NCBI GenBank assembly: GCA_963850915.1
Contig: CAWKND010000010.1
Location: 868,001-932,000 of the forward strand
Source of the DNA: CAVTWH01 sp963850915
GTDB taxonomy: Bacteria; Actinomycetota; Actinomycetes; Mycobacteriales; Micromonosporaceae
DNA length: 64,000 nucleotides
Reading direction: 5' to 3'
Part shown: piece by piece, positions 33,719 through 44,652 of the stretch
Layout: every line of letters begins with the position of its first letter
How positions within the stretch are numbered: the first letter of the stretch is position 1
The notes under the pieces: model-generated
Told to the model about the DNA's origin: nothing
The model's input: only the letters and a program-made list of their open reading frames with translations
Database searches by the model: none
Made by a program: the position numbers and the translations under genes

Positions 33719-34428
33719 GACGTACCTCCGATCGCGCTCGTCGAGGCCTCAACCCGGGCGTTGGGCTGCGGGTAAACCAGCGCGGCAAGCACGACTCCGA
33801 ACACTCCGCCGACGAGCTGGGCGGCGACAAACGCCGGCACACTCGCCGGGGCGATACCGGCGAAGGTGTCGGAGAAGATACGGCCGACTGTGACAGCCGG
33901 GTTGGCGAACGAGGTGGACGAGGTGAACCAGTACGCGGCTGCGATGTACGCGGCGACCGAAACCGGTACCAGCCGGCTGCGCCCCGTCCGAACCAGCGCG
34001 AGTATCACCAGTACCAGCCCCGCCGTCGCGACCACCTCGCCCAGCCACAGGCCGTACCCGCCGCGCACGTGCCGGGACACCTCGACAGCCGGCAGGCCGA
34101 ACATCACGTTGGCCAGCAACGCACCCCCGACCGCCCCGGCGACCTGCGCCACCACATAGCCGGCCAACTCCCGCAGCGCCACCGGGGTACGCGGGCCGGT
34201 CCACCACAGCGCCAGACTGACCACCGGGTTGAAGTGCGCGCCGGAGGCCGGACTGAACACCGCGATGAGTACCCCCAGCGCGAACGCCGTCGCGAGAGTG
34301 TTCTCCAGCAACTGGAGTCCGGCGTCCACTGTGGACAGTCGCGAGGCGGCGATGCCTGAGCCGACCACCGCCGTCACGAGCAGCCCGGTCCCGAGGAACT
34401 CGGCCAGCAGCCGGCGTACGGGCGTCAC
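33715..34428 (-). CDS. MIP/aquaporin-family channel of the arsenic operon
   Basis: 237-residue six-helix channel. The two half-helix motifs are altered relative to aquaporins: HFNPVVSLALWW (NPV for NPA) and FANPAVTVGRIF (NPA). It lies between arsR and arsC genes, all with 4-nt overlaps. In Sinorhizobium AqpS in an ars operon lets arsenite made by ArsC leave the cell; the same role is inferred here, as no ArsB or Acr3 pump is visible. GTG 34428 overlaps the arsR stop. Confidence 0.88.
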   Translation of the reverse strand: MTPVRRLLAEFLGTGLLVTAVVGSGIAASRLSTVDAGLQLLENTLATAFALGVLIAVFSPASGAHFNPVVSLALWWTGPRTPVALRELAGYVVAQVAGAVGGALLANVMFGLPAVEVSRHVRGGYGLWLGEVVATAGLVLVILALVRTGRSRLVPVSVAAYIAAAYWFTSSTSFANPAVTVGRIFSDTFAGIAPASVPAFVAAQLVGGVFGVVLAALVYPQPNARVEASTSAIGGTS

Positions 34429-34802
34429 CGTACCGGCACCGTACTGGTCACGGTGGACGCGTCGAGCAGTTGGGACATCGCGCTCAGCGCCGCCGGGACG
34501 ATCCAGTAGTAGACCCAGGTACCCCGCCGCTCGCAGTCGATCAGCCCCGCCTCGCGCAGTACCCGCAGGTGGTGCGAGATGGTCGGGCCGGTCACCGCGA
34601 ACGCGTCGGTCAGGTCGCACACGCACACCTCACCGCCGGCGCGCGCCGCGATCAGCGAGAGCAGCCGCAGCCGGATCGGGTCACCGAGCGCCTTGAAGCC
34701 CCGCGCCAACTCCACGGAAGCCTTGTCGGACAGTGCTTCGGCAACCATCGGCGTACAGCAGGCAGCCACGCTGACATCGGTCACCGGAAGTTGTTTAGAC
34801 AC
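34425..34802 (-). CDS. ArsR family arsenic-responsive repressor
   Basis: ArsR-type regulator of about 125 residues. HTH region: LARGFKALGDPIRLRLLSLIAARAG, then CVCDLTDAFAVTGPTISHHLRVLREAGLI and RRGTWVYYWI. Metalloid-ligand candidates are the CVC of the HTH (ELCVCDL-like motif) and an N-terminal Cys pair (AACC), typical of arsenite sensors. First gene of arsR-MIP-arsC/GNAT. The start is uncertain: GTG 34802 is taken; ATG 34820 would place the CTTGAC-N4-GTCAAG palindrome inside the gene, and GTG 34784 is also possible. Confidence 0.85.
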   Translation of the reverse strand: MSKQLPVTDVSVAACCTPMVAEALSDKASVELARGFKALGDPIRLRLLSLIAARAGGEVCVCDLTDAFAVTGPTISHHLRVLREAGLIDCERRGTWVYYWIVPAALSAMSQLLDASTVTSTVPVR

Positions 34803-34867
34803 CCGTTTATCTTGACGCATGTCAAGGCAGCGTGCAAGGCTCTGCCTAGATGAACGTCTAAACAACT
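34789..34867. promoter_or_regulatory. divergent ars control region with two inverted repeats
   Basis: A short palindrome CTTGAC-GCAT-GTCAAG (34811-34826) is a likely ArsR operator. Around it lie two inverted 12-nt copies, AGTTGTTTAGAC at 34789-34800 and GTCTAAACAACT at 34856-34867, one near the arsR start and one just before the arsI ribosome binding site. Together they suggest shared control of both transcripts. Confidence 0.6.
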
Positions 34868-34882
34868 CAACCGGAGGAACCC

Positions 34883-35287
34883 ATGTCCCGCGTCCAACTC
34901 GCCCTGCGGGTAGCCGACCTGGAGAGCTCGATCGCCTTCTACACAAAGCTTTTCAACACCGAGCCGGCGAAGCTGCGCCCGGGGTACGCCAACTTCGCCA
35001 TCGCCGAGCCGCCGCTCAAACTGGTACTCATCGAGGGCCAGCCGGACGAGCCCACCGTCCTGGACCACCTGGGCGTCGAGGTGTTCAGCACCGCCGAGGT
35101 CGACGCGGCCACCCGCCGGCTCACCGACTCCGGCCTGGCCACGCTCACCGAGGACAACACCGCCTGCTGCTACGCCGTGCAGGACAAGGTGTGGGTACAC
35201 GGCCCCGGCAAGGAGCCCTGGGAGGTCTACGTCGTCAAATCCGACGCGGACACCCTCGCCAAAGCCACCGACAGCGCCTGCTGCTGA
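34883..35287 (+). CDS. arsI: ArsI/CadI-type glyoxalase-fold protein (C-As lyase)
   Basis: 134-residue VOC-fold dioxygenase of the ArsI/CadI family. ArsI cleaves the carbon-arsenic bond of trivalent organoarsenicals such as methylarsenite. The diagnostic vicinal Cys pair is in EDNTACCYAVQDKVWVHGPG, with metal ligands expected from the N-terminal RVQLALRV strand His/Gln position, DHLGVEVF and PWEVYVV. A terminal SACC may add metalloid ligands. ATG 34883 with CCGGAGGAA. Divergent from the arsR operon, so the locus deals with both inorganic and methylated arsenic. Confidence 0.85.
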   Translation: MSRVQLALRVADLESSIAFYTKLFNTEPAKLRPGYANFAIAEPPLKLVLIEGQPDEPTVLDHLGVEVFSTAEVDAATRRLTDSGLATLTEDNTACCYAVQDKVWVHGPGKEPWEVYVVKSDADTLAKATDSACC

Positions 35288-35361
35288 TCGCCGCTCCCCT
35301 TACCCACCAACACAATCCGGGGGTACGCCCCGGCACGCCCGCTCGTCCTACTGGCCGTGGG

Positions 35362-35640
35362 TCAGTGGGACGAGACGAGCAGCAGTACGACAGCGGTGAC
35401 GAGCAGTACCAAGCCGAGCGCCGTAAACACCAGCGCGATCAGCCGGCGCGCATGGGCCAGCCGCGGAACGGTCTGCATCAGGAAGGCGAGGCCCAGAAGC
35501 AACGGGACGGAGTCCGTCCGATGATCGGAGTCCGAGCGACCGCCACCGGCAAGCAGGACAACGCCCATAACCACGAGTCCGAACGAGACGACAACCACCA
35601 ACCACGTCAGGATCAGTGCGGCCCGCTCAACCGGTTTCAT
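35362..35640 (-). CDS. small integral membrane protein
   Basis: 92 residues with about three to four hydrophobic segments (LILTWLVVVVSFGLVVMGVVLL, VPLLLGLAFLMQTVP, LIALVFTALGLVLLVTAVVLLL). No family recognised. ATG 35640; TACGGT ends 8 nt upstream and no Shine-Dalgarno is seen, so it may be leaderless. Confidence 0.6.
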   Translation of the reverse strand: MKPVERAALILTWLVVVVSFGLVVMGVVLLAGGGRSDSDHRTDSVPLLLGLAFLMQTVPRLAHARRLIALVFTALGLVLLVTAVVLLLVSSH

Positions 35641-35782
35641 GGCGCCGAACCGTAGCAGCTACGGCTGTCACCCGATGCCCCACGAACGCCCGGCTGACGC
35701 CTATCGAGGTTCTGTGTGCGTTGATGCGCGGGTACCCCGGTGATCCAAAGGTTCTAGAGCTTTTGATCAACAACACGTGCGG

Positions 35783-35858
35783 TGGTGGAGACGAGGGGAA
35801 TCGAACCCCTAACCCCTGCCTTGCAAAGGCAGTGCTCTGCCAATTGAGCTACGTCCCC
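35783..35858 (-). tRNA. tRNA-Ala (anticodon TGC)
   Basis: Complete cloverleaf, 76 nt with an encoded CCA. Acceptor GGGGACG/CGTCTCC with one G-T pair, anticodon loop CTTTGCAAA, T-loop GGTTCGATTCC. In actinobacteria tRNA-Ala and tRNA-Ile often lie just downstream of gyrA. Confidence 0.95.
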
Positions 35859-35922
35859 GTGGACATGCCGATACGGTGGTCGTCTGACCACCGTATCGCG
35901 TGCCGTGTACCGAGGCTCAGTG

Positions 35923-36048
35923 CTACCGCAGTTCGGTGGTGGTCGCCTCGTGCCACAGGGCGCGCTCGTCGTTCGCGTCCTTGACCTTCTTGGCCACGTA
36001 TCCGGCGGCAGCCAGTACGCCGACCAGGATGATGATCTTCTTCCACAT
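35923..36048 (-). CDS. DLW-39-like small protein
   Basis: 41 residues starting MWKKIIILVGVLAAAGYVAK, a single hydrophobic helix followed by a charged tail with ALWHEAT, which resembles the DLW-39 family found beside gyrA and tRNA genes in actinobacteria. ATG 36048 is preceded by GAGGGG. It sits between the tRNA-Ile and tRNA-Ala genes on the same strand. Function unknown; a small membrane protein. Confidence 0.75.
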   Translation of the reverse strand: MWKKIIILVGVLAAAGYVAKKVKDANDERALWHEATTTELR

Positions 36049-36092
36049 TTCGGGCGAACCCCTCACAGTTATGCGGCACGGAACGGGGTGGT

Positions 36093-36169
36093 TGGTGGGG
36101 CTAGATGGAATCGAACCATCGACCTCAGAGTTATCAGCTCTGCGCTCTAACCGACTGAGCTATAGCCCC
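36093..36169 (-). tRNA. tRNA-Ile (anticodon GAT)
   Basis: Complete cloverleaf, 77 nt including an encoded CCA. Acceptor GGGGCTA/TAGCCCC, anticodon arm CAGAGCTGATAACTCTG, T-loop GGTTCGATTCC. Confidence 0.95.
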
Positions 36170-36227
36170 GTGTCGCGAGGATGAAGGTTACCGTACCCGA
36201 TCCCCAACCCCAAACTCAGGGGGTTTC

Positions 36228-36272
36228 CGCGCGCTGGCCGGTACCACCGGATCCCGGACCGGCCAGCGCGCG
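36228..36272 (-). terminator. perfect hairpin after the gyrA-DUF3566 unit
   Basis: 15-bp perfect stem (CGCGCGCTGGCCGGT and complement) with a 15-nt loop, starting 6 nt past the DUF3566 stop. Confidence 0.75.
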
Positions 36273-36278
36273 CGACGA

Positions 36279-37067
36279 TCAGTCCTTCTCGGAGAGGGTG
36301 ACCTCGATGCCGCCCACCAGGTCGGCACAGACGTTGTAGATGAACGCCCCCAGCGTGGCCAGTGCGGTGAACAGCACCACGTTGACCAGGCCGATGACGC
36401 CGGCGGTACCGATGACGCCGAAGGCGGTGACCTTGAACGAACCACCCTTGCCGCCGCTGGCTCCGACGATGTCGGCGAACGCCGTGTTCACGCTGTCGAA
36501 GACGCCCATCGCGTCGAGTGCCAGGTAGAGCACCGAGGTCGCGACGATCGCCACGAAGAACAGCACGAAGGAGACGGCGAAGGAGAACTTCATCACCGAC
36601 CAGGGGTCGATCCGCTTGACGAACAGGCGGGCCCGGCGGGGGCCACGCCCAGCCGCGCCGGAGACGGTGGCGCGGGCCGCACGGACGGCTTCGCCGACGC
36701 GGGTACCGGTCGGGGCTGCCGCCCGACCAGCCGTGCTCGGCTTCACCGACGCGGTACCGGATGCCGGCCGGCCACCCGGCAGGGTCGACGGCTTCACGGA
36801 GGCCGACCCGGCGTACGACGTCGTCGCCGGTGCACCCGAGACCGAAGCGGTCGGGTCCTCCAGTGACGTCTCGTCGGACGGGCTGACCGGCGGCGGGGTC
36901 ATCCCCTCCGGCCGGGTGTACTTCGGTGCTCCCTCGGCGGGGACGCTCGCGCGGCCGACAACCGCACGCCCGGTGGCCGTGGGAGCAGCGCTCTCCGCGC
37001 TGTCCGCCGGCGCCTCGTCCGGGGTCGTCGAGGTCGTGGTCCCCGACTGCGCCTGTGTCTCCGTCAT
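36279..37067 (-). CDS. DUF3566 membrane protein
   Basis: 262 residues: a long Pro/Ser/Thr/Ala-rich N-terminal region (1-135) with repeated SASVKPST elements, then two or three membrane segments (FSFAVSFVLFFVAIVATSVLYLAL; VIGLVNVVLFTALATLGAFIYNVCADLVGG). DUF3566 is typically next to gyrA in actinobacteria; its function is unknown. ATG 37067 lies 3 nt after the gyrA stop, with AGGAAT inside the gyrA end, so translation is coupled to gyrA. Confidence 0.9.
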   Translation of the reverse strand: MTETQAQSGTTTSTTPDEAPADSAESAAPTATGRAVVGRASVPAEGAPKYTRPEGMTPPPVSPSDETSLEDPTASVSGAPATTSYAGSASVKPSTLPGGRPASGTASVKPSTAGRAAAPTGTRVGEAVRAARATVSGAAGRGPRRARLFVKRIDPWSVMKFSFAVSFVLFFVAIVATSVLYLALDAMGVFDSVNTAFADIVGASGGKGGSFKVTAFGVIGTAGVIGLVNVVLFTALATLGAFIYNVCADLVGGIEVTLSEKD

Positions 37068-37070
37068 CAA

Positions 37071-39596
<2,526 letters not shown>

Positions 39597-39675
39597 GTTC
39601 CGACCTCAGGAAGAAGTAGTGGAGAAGCTGTGGACAAGGCTGTGGACGACGGCGCCGTCCTGTGGGTAACCGCTG

Positions 39676-41622
39676 TCAGATGTCGAGGAACCGCACGTCC
39701 TTGGCGTTGCGCTGGATGAACGACCGGCGCGCCTCGACGTCCTCACCCATCAGGACGCTGAACAACTCGTCGGCGGTTGCGGCGTCGTCCAGGGTGACCT
39801 GCAGCAGGGTACGGGTGCCCGGGTTCATCGTGGTCTCCCACAACTCCGGGTAGTTCATCTCGCCGAGACCCTTGAACCGCTGGATGTCGTCGGGCTTGGC
39901 GTTGGGCTTGGTCTGCTGGCGCAGCACGATGAGTCCGTCGCGCTCCCGGTCGGAGTACGCGTACTGGGCGTCGTCGCCCTTCTTGTTCCACTTGATCTTG
40001 TAGAGCGGCGGCTGCGCCAGGTAGACGTGGCCCAGCTCGACCAGTGGCCGCATGAAGCGGAAGAGCAGAGTCAGCAGCAGGGTACGGATGTGCTGGCCGT
40101 CCACGTCGGCGTCGGCCATCAGTACGATCTTGTGGTAGCGCAGCTTCTCGATGTCGAACTCGTCGTGGATGCCCGTCCCCAGGGCGGTGATCAGCGCCTG
40201 TACCTCGTTGTTCTTCAGTACCCGGTCGATCCGGGCCTTCTCCACGTTGAGGATCTTCCCGCGGATCGGCAGGATCGCCTGGGTACGCGGGTCGCGACCC
40301 TGCTTCGCCGAGCCACCGGCCGAGTCGCCCTCGACGATGAACACCTCGGACTCGCGCGGGTCAGTCGACTGGCAGTCGGCCAGCTTGCCGGGCATCGAGC
40401 CGGACTCCAGCAGCGACTTGCGCCGGGCCAGCTTGCGGGCCTGAGCGGCGGCGAGCCGGGCCCGGGCGGCCTGGTTGGCCTTGGTGATGATGACCTTGGC
40501 CTCGGCCGGGTTGCGCTCGAGCCAGTCGGCGAGCCACTCGTTGCAGGTCTTCTGGACGAAGCCCTTCATGTCGGTGTTGCCGAGCTTGGTCTTGGTCTGC
40601 CCCTCGAACTGCGGGTTGGCCAGCTTCACCGAGATGATCGCGGCCAGACCCTCGCGGATGTCCTCGCCGGAGAGCTTCTCGTCGCCCTTCAGGAACTTCT
40701 TGTCCGCGCCGTACTTGTTGATGATCCCGGTCAGCGCGGCGCGGAAGCCCTCTTCGTGGGTGCCGCCCTCGTGCGTGTTGATCGTGTTGGCGAAGGTGTA
40801 GACCGACTCGCCGTACGACTCGTTCCACTGCATCGCGATCTCGACCGCCATGCCGTCGCCGTCGGCGCCGAACTCGATCACCGACTTGTGCATCGGGCTC
40901 TTGGTCTGGTTGAGGTGGCGGACGAAGTCGGCGATGCCGTCCTTGTAGCAGAAGGTGACCTCGCGCTTCTCCTCGGTCGCGGTCTCCCGCTCGTCGCGCA
41001 GCGAGATGGTCAGCCCGCGGTTGAGGAAGGCCATCTCCTGGAGCCGCCGGTAGATCGTCTCGAACGAGAACTCGACGGTCTCGAAGATCTTCGCGTCCGG
41101 CCAGAAGGTCGTGGTCGTACCGGTCTTGCGGGTCGGCTCGCCCTTCTGCAGCGGGCCGGGCTTCGAGTTGGTGTAGACCTGGCGCCAGACGAAGCCGTCC
41201 TTGTGGATCTCCAGGTCGACCCGCGTGGAGAGCGCGTTGACCACCGAGATGCCGACGCCGTGCAGGCCGCCGGAGACCGCGTAGGCCTTGCCGTCGAACT
41301 TGCCACCGGCGTGCAGGACGGTCATCACGACCTCGACCGTCGGCCGCTTCTCCACCGGGTGCATGTCGACCGGGATGCCACGGCCGTTGTCGGCGACCCG
41401 GACCCCGCCGCTGGCGAGCAGCGTCACCTCGATGGTGTCGCAGAAACCGGCGAGGGCCTCGTCGACCGAGTTGTCCACGACCTCCTGCACCAGGTGGTGC
41501 AGGCCGCGCTCGCCGGTCGAGCCGATGTACATACCGGGGCGCTTGCGCACCGCTTCGAGACCCTCGAGCACAGTGATGGAGGAGGCGTTGTATTCGCCCG
41601 GCTTCTGCTTCGGCGCTGGCAC
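39676..41622 (-). CDS. gyrB: DNA gyrase subunit B
   Basis: 648-residue GyrB. GHKL ATPase motifs: VQEVVDNSVDEALAG, VRVADNGRGIPV, VSGGLHGVGISVVNAL. TOPRIM: FIVEGDSAGGSAKQGRD (catalytic Glu) and VLMADADVDGQHIRT. The frame is open to 41703, but GTG 41622 begins the usual PAPKQKPGEYNASSITVLEGLEAVRKRPGMYIG text and has a weak GAGA-rich leader. Forms the A2B2 gyrase with GyrA. Confidence 0.96.
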   Translation of the reverse strand: MPAPKQKPGEYNASSITVLEGLEAVRKRPGMYIGSTGERGLHHLVQEVVDNSVDEALAGFCDTIEVTLLASGGVRVADNGRGIPVDMHPVEKRPTVEVVMTVLHAGGKFDGKAYAVSGGLHGVGISVVNALSTRVDLEIHKDGFVWRQVYTNSKPGPLQKGEPTRKTGTTTTFWPDAKIFETVEFSFETIYRRLQEMAFLNRGLTISLRDERETATEEKREVTFCYKDGIADFVRHLNQTKSPMHKSVIEFGADGDGMAVEIAMQWNESYGESVYTFANTINTHEGGTHEEGFRAALTGIINKYGADKKFLKGDEKLSGEDIREGLAAIISVKLANPQFEGQTKTKLGNTDMKGFVQKTCNEWLADWLERNPAEAKVIITKANQAARARLAAAQARKLARRKSLLESGSMPGKLADCQSTDPRESEVFIVEGDSAGGSAKQGRDPRTQAILPIRGKILNVEKARIDRVLKNNEVQALITALGTGIHDEFDIEKLRYHKIVLMADADVDGQHIRTLLLTLLFRFMRPLVELGHVYLAQPPLYKIKWNKKGDDAQYAYSDRERDGLIVLRQQTKPNAKPDDIQRFKGLGEMNYPELWETTMNPGTRTLLQVTLDDAATADELFSVLMGEDVEARRSFIQRNAKDVRFLDI

Positions 41623-42051
41623 TCTCGATCGCTTTCTCGCCCGGCGGCCTGGTGGGCAGGCGCCAGCGGGGTCAGGGGCAGGAGTTCCGGATCGGGGGCA
41701 CACGTCGAGCCGTCAGGAGGGGGCGGCCCGACCGCACCGACGACCAGGGGGTACCCACTGGTGATGATCGGCTAACTGGTCACGCCAATCCTACTGTGCC
41801 CGGCCGACAGAAGCCGCCCACGGCGCCTCTGAAATCGCCGTAGCCGCGCGAAGTACCCCGGGCACAACATCCCCCACGCGGCAGAGCCGTCGAGAGTGCG
41901 ACGAGCGGCACAAAGTCGGCCGGTTCGGGGGTCGCGCCAGCCGCCCGGCGTGTCGTAGCCTCCGCCGGAACCCGGATGAACGCCGGCATCCAGGACGTCG
42001 TTGTCCAGGATGTGACACTGGGACAACGGACTGAAGGTAGGAAAGGCCGCG
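41623..42051. other. 429-nt divergent intergenic region between gyrB and an unknown gene
   Basis: No gene or RNA seen. A minus-strand -10-like TAGGAT (41793-41788) would give gyrB a leader of about 160 nt. GGTAGGAAAGG before 42052 is the ribosome binding site of the plus-strand gene. Confidence 0.5.
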
Positions 42052-42609
42052 ATGGGACTGGACAACGTCGCCGTGCAGTGGCCGCGTACCGGGCGCTTCT
42101 ACGAGCCGGTCGCGCCTGCCGAGTTCGTGGACTTCGGTGACCTTGCCGAGCGGGTACCCGAAAGCGCCGGTCCGGCCGCCGCGCTCGCTGACCACATCGC
42201 CGAGAGTGGCACGGTACGGGCCACCGGGTACACCGCCCTGGTTGATCTTCTCCTTGGACTCCAGGGTGTGTTGTACGCCACAGAGGCCGCCGCCGAGGAC
42301 GAGGACCCGGTGATCGACCCGGACGGGTGCGCCTGGATCGCCGGTGGGCTGGAGCGCTTCCTCGCCGGCCACGAGGCGCTCGGTCACGAGGTGACCTTCG
42401 ACAGCGTCGCCGAGGTACTCCGCGCGGCGCTCGCCGGCGGCCGCCTCCCCGAGCAGCAGCTGCGCTGGCTGGACGCTCGCCTGTCCGCGCTGCGCGAGGC
42501 GGACGGCGAGCCCCCGCAGTGGAGTTTCACGCTGACCGAACTCGCCGTGCTCGCCAGCTTCTACCGCCGCTGCGCCGAGCGCGGCTTCGCCGTCTACGCC
42601 GACTTCTGA
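42052..42609 (+). CDS. conserved-looking hypothetical protein
   Basis: 185-residue acidic soluble protein with no recognised domain. It starts MGLDNVAVQWPRTGRFYEPV and ends LTELAVLASFYRRCAERGFAVYADF, a compact fold rich in Ala, Leu and acidic residues. GC-rich third positions and the strong Shine-Dalgarno (GGAAAGG) support a real gene. It is the only plus-strand gene among the minus-strand gyr and dna genes. Confidence 0.7.
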   Translation: MGLDNVAVQWPRTGRFYEPVAPAEFVDFGDLAERVPESAGPAAALADHIAESGTVRATGYTALVDLLLGLQGVLYATEAAAEDEDPVIDPDGCAWIAGGLERFLAGHEALGHEVTFDSVAEVLRAALAGGRLPEQQLRWLDARLSALREADGEPPQWSFTLTELAVLASFYRRCAERGFAVYADF

Positions 42610-42737
42610 TCTCTACGGGTCTCCGCCGGCCTGCGTCCTGACGATCGGGCAGACCGCCTGCTCGACTTGGGCTTCGGGTGTCAACTCGTTGCGATCGCGG
42701 GTCGGTGGCGGGTGAGACTTGGGTGTGACATAGGTAC

Positions 42738-43532
42738 TCAGCCGTAGGTGTCGCGGGGGCCGCGGCCGCGGACCCGGCGCGGGCCGGCGCCCCAGTCGGG
42801 ACGGGCCGGGCCGTGGATGTGCAGCCGGGTGACGACGTTGTGGCCGACCTGCTTGGCGATCCCGGCGAGCAGCCGGCCGGAGAGCAGCCGTAGCTGGGTG
42901 GCCCAGGCGGTCGACTCGGCCTCGACGGTCAACTCGCCGTTCTCCAGCTTCACCGGCTTGCAGTGCGCGGCCACCTCGGCACCGACCGCGCGCGGCCAGT
43001 CGCCGAAGACACTCGCCTCCGCCTTCGGCCGCTCCCAGCCCCGGGCGTTGACCAGCCGCTGAACCAGCGCGCCGAACAGTTGTGGATCCCGCGGATCAGG
43101 CCCCGGGCCGGAGTACCCCCGGGCCCGCCCGCCCGATCCGGTGCCGGTCCGGCGCGGTCGCGGCGCGCTGCCCCGCTTGGCCCTGGCCGCGTCGAGCGCC
43201 GCCCGGGCCAACTCCGGCCCGCTGGGACCGCCCGCCGCCGACCCGCCCGGGGCCACTGACCCGCCCGCCGCCGCTGACCCTGCGCTTGCGCCTGACCCTG
43301 CGCTTGCGCCTGACCCTGCGCTTGCCGCTGATCCTCCAGCTGACGCCGCCGGTCTAGCCGCCGCAGACCCGCCGGTTGGTGTCGGTGTTCCCGACGCCGC
43401 TGCCGCCGGCGCCGCGGCACGCGCGGCGGGCGACGCCGCCCGGGCGCCAGGGGTCGCCCCGCGGCGCGAGGGCGCGGGGCCGGCCGGCTCCGCACCGGGC
43501 GTCGCCTTCTTCGGTACGGCCTTATCCGACAC
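42738..43532 (-). CDS. dciA: DUF721 protein (DciA-type helicase loader candidate)
   Basis: 264 residues. The C-terminal DUF721 domain (about 165-255) has LFGALVQRLVNARGWERPKAEASVFGDWPRAVGAEVAAHCKPV and the strand TVEAESTAWATQLRLLSGRLL. DciA loads the replicative helicase in bacteria lacking DnaC; actinobacterial homologues sit after recF as here. The N-terminal 150 residues are low-complexity Ala/Gly/Ser/Pro, partly encoded by 18-bp tandem repeats. GTG 43532 lies inside recF (11-nt overlap). Confidence 0.85.
   Translation of the reverse strand: MSDKAVPKKATPGAEPAGPAPSRRGATPGARAASPAARAAAPAAAASGTPTPTGGSAAARPAASAGGSAASAGSGASAGSGASAGSAAAGGSVAPGGSAAGGPSGPELARAALDAARAKRGSAPRPRRTGTGSGGRARGYSGPGPDPRDPQLFGALVQRLVNARGWERPKAEASVFGDWPRAVGAEVAAHCKPVKLENGELTVEAESTAWATQLRLLSGRLLAGIAKQVGHNVVTRLHIHGPARPDWGAGPRRVRGRGPRDTYG
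43275..43328. repeat. 18-bp tandem repeats inside dciA
   Basis: Two exact copies (43275-43292, 43293-43310) of TGACCCTGCGCTTGCGCC on the plus strand and a diverged third to 43328. In the protein this gives repeated Gly-Ala-Ser-Ala-Gly-Ser, so length changes keep the frame. Confidence 0.8.
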
Positions 43533-44649
43533 GACTGACCTCCCCGGTACTGACCTGGTAGCGGGCTCCGCCGAGGGCGGCGGGTACATCCGCGTCGACG
43601 GCACAGGTGACCAGCAGCTGGCTGGCGCCGCCGACCAGGCCGGCCAGCCGCTCCCGCCGGCCCGAGTCGAGCTCGGCGAACACATCGTCGAGCGCGAGTA
43701 CCGGCTCGATGCCCTCGGCACGCAGCAGTTCGAAGGCGGCCAGCCGCAGTGCGAGCGCGTACGACCAGGACTCGCCGTGACTGGCGTAGCCCTTGGCGGG
43801 CAGCTCCCCGAGGCTCAACAGCACGTCGTCCCGGTGCGGGCCGACCAGGGTCACACCCCGGTCAATCTCCTGGGTACGCATCTCCCGCAGCCCCGTTCGC
43901 AGCGCCTGCTCCAGCTCCGCCTGATCGCTGGTGCTGTCGGCCGGTACGCCCGAGCGGTAGGCCAGTGCCGCACCGCCCACGCCGGCCGCGACCGCGTCGT
44001 ACGCCTTGGCCACGTGCGGGCCGAGTGCCGCGCACAGCCGCAGCCGGGCAGCGAGTAGTTCGGCACCGTGCTGGGCCAGGTGCGTGTCCCAGACGTCGAG
44101 GGTGGACAGGTCCCGCCCGCCGGCGCCGGTCTTGCGGGACAGGTAGGCGGTACGCAGCAGGGCATTGCGCTGTTTGAGGGTGCGCTCGTAGTCGGCGCGT
44201 ACCCCGGCGAAGCGCGGCTGCCGGGCCACCAGCAGCTCGTCCAGGTAGCGCCGGCGCTCGGCGGGGTCGCCGCGGATCAGGCTCAGGTCCTCCGGCGCGA
44301 ACAGCACCAGCCGCAGCGCGCCGAGTACGTCCCGGGGGCGGCGGGCCGGTGCGCCACCGAGCCGGGCCCGGTTGGCCCGCCCCGGCTCGATGCCCAGCTC
44401 GACGAGGAGCGTGCGCCCCTCGTGCTGTATCTGCGCCCGGATGACCGCGCTCTGCGCCCCGGCCCGTACCAGTGGCGCGTCGGTGGCCACCCGGTGCGAG
44501 CCGAGCGTGGCGACGTACCCGAGCGCCTCGACCAGGTTGGTCTTGCCCACCCCGTTGGCGCCGATGAGTACCGACACCCCCGGCTCGAAGTCGACCTCGG
44601 CCCGCGGGTAGGAGCGGAAGTCGGTCAGCTCGAGCCGGCTGACGTGCAC
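43522..44649 (-). CDS. recF: DNA replication and repair protein RecF
   Basis: 375-residue SMC-like ATPase. Walker A is in LIGANGVGKTNLVEAL, with the N-terminal LELTDFRSYPRAEVDFEPG. The signature region SLIRGDPAERRRYLDELL and Walker B in EPVLALDDVFAELDSGRR are present. RecF with RecO and RecR loads RecA at gaps. GTG 44649 is 3 nt after the dnaN stop; the 3' end overlaps dciA. Confidence 0.95.
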   Translation of the reverse strand: MHVSRLELTDFRSYPRAEVDFEPGVSVLIGANGVGKTNLVEALGYVATLGSHRVATDAPLVRAGAQSAVIRAQIQHEGRTLLVELGIEPGRANRARLGGAPARRPRDVLGALRLVLFAPEDLSLIRGDPAERRRYLDELLVARQPRFAGVRADYERTLKQRNALLRTAYLSRKTGAGGRDLSTLDVWDTHLAQHGAELLAARLRLCAALGPHVAKAYDAVAAGVGGAALAYRSGVPADSTSDQAELEQALRTGLREMRTQEIDRGVTLVGPHRDDVLLSLGELPAKGYASHGESWSYALALRLAAFELLRAEGIEPVLALDDVFAELDSGRRERLAGLVGGASQLLVTCAVDADVPAALGGARYQVSTGEVSRVG

Positions 44650-44652
44650 GGG

